A stretch of 9,014 nucleotides of DNA. Source: JBCDIQ01 sp039024295 (GTDB lineage Bacteria; Bacteroidota; Bacteroidia; J057). The position numbers and the translations under genes were made by a program. This document shows, piece after piece, positions 7,239 to 9,014 of this stretch; the first letter of the stretch is position 1, and every line of letters starts with the position of its first letter. The stretch is taken from contig JBCDIQ010000239.1 in assembly GCA_039024295.1 (NCBI GenBank), positions 1-9,014 on the forward strand, read 5' to 3'. The notes under the pieces were generated by a model. The model was given only the letters and a program-made list of their open reading frames with translations. It did not search any database and was not told the DNA's origin.

Positions 7239-8027
7239 CTAATAGGTAATTGAAGTTCCTACAAAACCCTCTTTCCCCAGATTCCCAATCTCCCCACTTT
7301 GGCAAATCACCACCTCCGTCACCCCTGATGAAAGAGAGGTAAATGCATTGTCCAGCTTAGGGATCATACCCTCAGAGATGATGCCAGAGGATTTATACTG
7401 CTGATACAGGTTAGGGGTGAGGTGATGAATGATGGTAGCGGGATCGTCAGGGTCCTCCATAACGCCTGGAAGGGCGAAGGTGTATACCAGCCGGACAGAT
7501 GCGAATGGCAACAAAGCTTGTGCTACCGTAGCGGCAATGGTATCGGCGTTGGTGTTAAGGAGGGTCCCATTTCCATCATCTGTAAGTGGGGCAAATACCG
7601 GCGAGAAGTCTTTCTCCAACAGGGAGAAGATAGTTGCGCCATCTGCGCCTTCGATATCACCCACAAAGCCATAATCTACTTTCCAACCTGTCCGTCTTTT
7701 TGCCGTGATGATGCCTGCGTCAGCCCCACACAGGCCAATTGCCTTGCAACCTTTGGCTTTTAGCTGGGCCACCACTTGTTTATTGGTAGCGGCATATACC
7801 CAACTGACAATCTCCAGCATTGAAGCATCGGTGACCCTACGTCCTTCTATGATCGTTACGGGTACCCCTAGCTTTTTGGCCAGCTCTGTTGCGAGCTTTC
7901 CCCCGCCATGAACCAACACATTACTTCCCAAAAGGCTGGCAAATGCAGAAAGTGCTAATATGCGTTGGGCTTCATCCTCTAGAATTGCCCCACCCATTTT
8001 GACCACATTGATCAAAGGCCTGTTCAT
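7239..8027 (-). CDS. argB: Acetylglutamate kinase family protein (ArgB)
   Basis: The product is an amino-acid kinase of 262 residues, the usual ArgB size, expected to phosphorylate N-acyl-L-glutamate in the second step of arginine synthesis in the cytoplasm. Motifs seen are K10-M-G-G near the N-terminus (phosphate binding), VHGGGK (39-44), GRRVTD (62-67, contacts with the substrate side chain and carboxylate), VDYGFVGD (117-124) and NTNADTIAA (158-166). There is no N-terminal helix extension of the arginine-sensitive hexameric type, so strong feedback inhibition is not predicted. Some Bacteroidota use N-succinyl rather than N-acetyl intermediates, so the acyl group is open. The start overlaps the stop of the upstream lipoprotein gene by ATGA (8024-8027, minus strand). 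No other arg gene is present within the window. It converges on modC, with only 36 bases between the two stops. Confidence 0.92.
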   Translation of the reverse strand: MNRPLINVVKMGGAILEDEAQRILALSAFASLLGSNVLVHGGGKLATELAKKLGVPVTIIEGRRVTDASMLEIVSWVYAATNKQVVAQLKAKGCKAIGLCGADAGIITAKRRTGWKVDYGFVGDIEGADGATIFSLLEKDFSPVFAPLTDDGNGTLLNTNADTIAATVAQALLPFASVRLVYTFALPGVMEDPDDPATIIHHLTPNLYQQYKSSGIISEGMIPKLDNAFTSLSSGVTEVVICQSGEIGNLGKEGFVGTSITY

Positions 8028-8509
8028 TCCCAGTCTATGGTTTTGGTGAACATGGGCACTAACGCACCATCTTCAAAGACTTCTACGCGCATAGAGCCGC
8101 TCCCGAGGAATATCATCAGGAGGTCCGTTACCACCTGCCCATCGGCAAATAACACCTGCTGTCGCTGCAGGAGGTCAAATGGAGGCATGCCCCAGCCTTG
8201 TTGAGAGGCAGGCGTGTACACCCAGCTACCATCCAGCAGGGATTCATTCAGGTTGGTCATCACGACCCGCACGGATTTTCCTTCAGGGACCTCAGCTCTC
8301 AGGCTGTACTGGGCAGGCAGTCCCAGCTCATTGGAAACCCGGATTTCGTCTGTTTGATCGCTGAGTAGGTTTTGGCCATGGTGCCCAGAAATAGGAAAGG
8401 TAATGGGATCGGGGAGCACCGGTTCATCCTGACCTAAAGGGTCATCGTTTCTGCACCCCGCCAACAGGAGCAACATCAAACTCCCAAAAATTAGCATAAA
8501 ATTTCGCAT
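8024..8509 (-). CDS. Small lipoprotein of unknown function, coupled to argB
   Basis: This 161-residue protein carries a lipoprotein signal peptide: a hydrophobic run (FMLIFGSLMLLLLAG) ending in the lipobox LAGC with C19 as the lipid-bearing residue. The sequence after the cysteine, RNDDP, is acidic. That resembles the lipoprotein export signals described for Bacteroidota surface lipoproteins, so outer-leaflet display is possible though unproven. The mature part, about 140 residues, is strand-rich and contains no further cysteine (VRVVMTNLN, MRVEVFEDGA) and looks like a single Ig-like or beta-sandwich domain. I recognise no family. The ATG at 8509 fits the signal peptide; M5 is a less likely alternative. 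The 4-base overlap with argB implies co-translation, although no functional link to arginine synthesis is apparent. Confidence 0.82.
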   Translation of the reverse strand: MRNFMLIFGSLMLLLLAGCRNDDPLGQDEPVLPDPITFPISGHHGQNLLSDQTDEIRVSNELGLPAQYSLRAEVPEGKSVRVVMTNLNESLLDGSWVYTPASQQGWGMPPFDLLQRQQVLFADGQVVTDLLMIFLGSGSMRVEVFEDGALVPMFTKTIDWE

Positions 8510-8599
8510 ACCGTCAGAAAAGAAGGAATTGAGGGCTTGAAATTAGGGATATTTTGGGAGAAGTTTGGGCAGAATTGATCAGAGAGCATTGAATTCTAC

Positions 8600-9014
8600 C
8601 TAGATGCGAACCAGGTCTTTTACGTCCTTCAGGGTTTTCCAAGTGCTGTTTCGTATTTCGGCAACTTCTATTTCAGGCTGGGTTGAATTACCCAACAGGA
8701 AAATGACTGGCAATATTTCTTGATTTTCAGGAATGGTAATTTCTCCTTCTCGTTGAATGTCGTGATCTACTGAAAAATACACCCTTACTTTTCCTGCTTC
8801 TACGGAGGTTATTATTCCTTCTGTATCCCAGGGATATCCCCAGAAATTCGACTCATCTTGAATAATTACTGGGTTAAAGTAGAATAGGATTTCCATTTGC
8901 CCTGCCTCCAAGTCCAAGTCGTAAAGGGCATAATCAATCCCATCTGCATAGCCACTTCCGCAGTACATCTCCAGTTCAGGGTCATCATCAAGGTTCACAA
9001 ATTGAAAGAAGTCG
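8600..9014 (-). CDS. C-terminal part of an unrecognised protein, 5' end missing
   Basis: The frame is open to the right edge of the window; the first visible codons read DFFQFVNLDDDPELEMY. A GTG at 8996-8998 could start a 132-residue product, but the residues before it continue the same pattern, so the gene very probably begins outside. The visible 138 residues are acidic and strand-rich. NLDDDPELEMYCGSG followed by YADGIDYALYDLD recalls the Asp-rich calcium-type loops of VCBS/FG-GAP-like secreted proteins (D-x-D-x-D-PEL). The tail is VAEIRNSTWKTLKDVKDL. It does not show a T9SS sorting domain. A gap of 90 bases separates it from the lipoprotein gene downstream on the same strand. The function is unknown. 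Confidence 0.65.
   Translation of the reverse strand, partial: DFFQFVNLDDDPELEMYCGSGYADGIDYALYDLDLEAGQMEILFYFNPVIIQDESNFWGYPWDTEGIITSVEAGKVRVYFSVDHDIQREGEITIPENQEILPVIFLLGNSTQPEIEVAEIRNSTWKTLKDVKDLVRI

Noticed and set aside
7211..7242. AGGAGGG followed at short spacing by ATG and a six-codon frame ending at 7242, after modC.
   Set aside because: It resembles a leader peptide with a ribosome site, but it sits at a convergent gene end, has no gene to regulate downstream on that strand, and Bacteroidota rarely rely on such sites.
7203..7271. Inverted repeat pairs GGAACT/AGTTCC and GAGGGT/ACCCTC, and the palindrome AATGAATTCATT (7221-7232), between the convergent stops.
   Set aside because: The pairs are short, interleaved rather than nested, and lack a T run; the palindrome has no loop. 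Not enough to call a terminator or operator.
7422..7763. Plus-strand open frame of 113 codons inside argB.
   Set aside because: It lies antisense to the conserved kinase motifs and shows no protein-like pattern of its own.
8510..8599. Imperfect hairpin with arms AGAATT/AATTCT, read on the minus strand after the unrecognised right-edge gene.
   Set aside because: The stem is only six A/T-rich base pairs with a long loop and no T tract, so it is not supported as a terminator.

Overview
The window looks like chromosomal DNA from a Bacteroidota bacterium, most likely a marine or environmental member of the Saprospiria/Lewinella type or a relative. The main evidence is a large secreted protein that ends in a type IX secretion (T9SS) sorting domain, with the hallmark SPNPSNGTF, LYDLQGRV and LPAGSY motifs; that secretion system is confined to this phylum. 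Supporting signs are the Bacteroidetes-type acetylglutamate kinase, a lipoprotein with an acidic stretch right after the lipid-bearing cysteine, and gene starts that lack Shine-Dalgarno sequences. The genus is a guess. I see no rRNA, tRNA, CRISPR array, insertion sequence or phage gene, and base composition looks fairly even throughout.

Layout. (1) Positions 1-1482 (+) hold the 3' part of a helical, TPR-like cytoplasmic protein whose start lies left of the window; a hairpin terminator follows it. (2) Positions 1669-4077 (+) encode an 802-residue secreted protein with a signal peptide, a six-repeat LVIVD beta-propeller of the choice-of-anchor B type, two carboxypeptidase-regulatory-like beta-sandwiches, a jelly-roll-like domain and a T9SS tail. 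A strong intrinsic terminator closes this unit. (3) Positions 4188-7202 (+) form a compact four-gene cluster: a cysteine synthase (cysM-like), an ABC permease (modB-like), a six-helix membrane protein of unknown function, and the ABC ATPase (modC-like). Genes 1-2 and genes 3-4 are each joined by a 4-base ATGA stop/start overlap. (4) On the minus strand, converging on the cluster, a small lipoprotein gene (8509-8024) overlaps argB (8027-7239) by the same ATGA arrangement. (5) The right edge (9014-8600, minus) holds the C-terminal part of an unrecognised protein.

How the genes may work together. The permease and ATPase together supply the membrane and motor parts of an oxyanion importer, most likely for molybdate by motif content. 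No periplasmic binding protein (ModA) is encoded here, so it must be elsewhere or just outside. The translational coupling of cysteine synthase to the permease is the most thought-provoking feature. It raises the question whether the transporter carries a sulfur oxyanion, or whether the pairing reflects sulfur demand in molybdenum cofactor metabolism. The membrane protein between permease and ATPase is the best candidate for an undescribed component. I found no clear sign of a wholly new system such as defence, retroelement or biosynthetic machinery.
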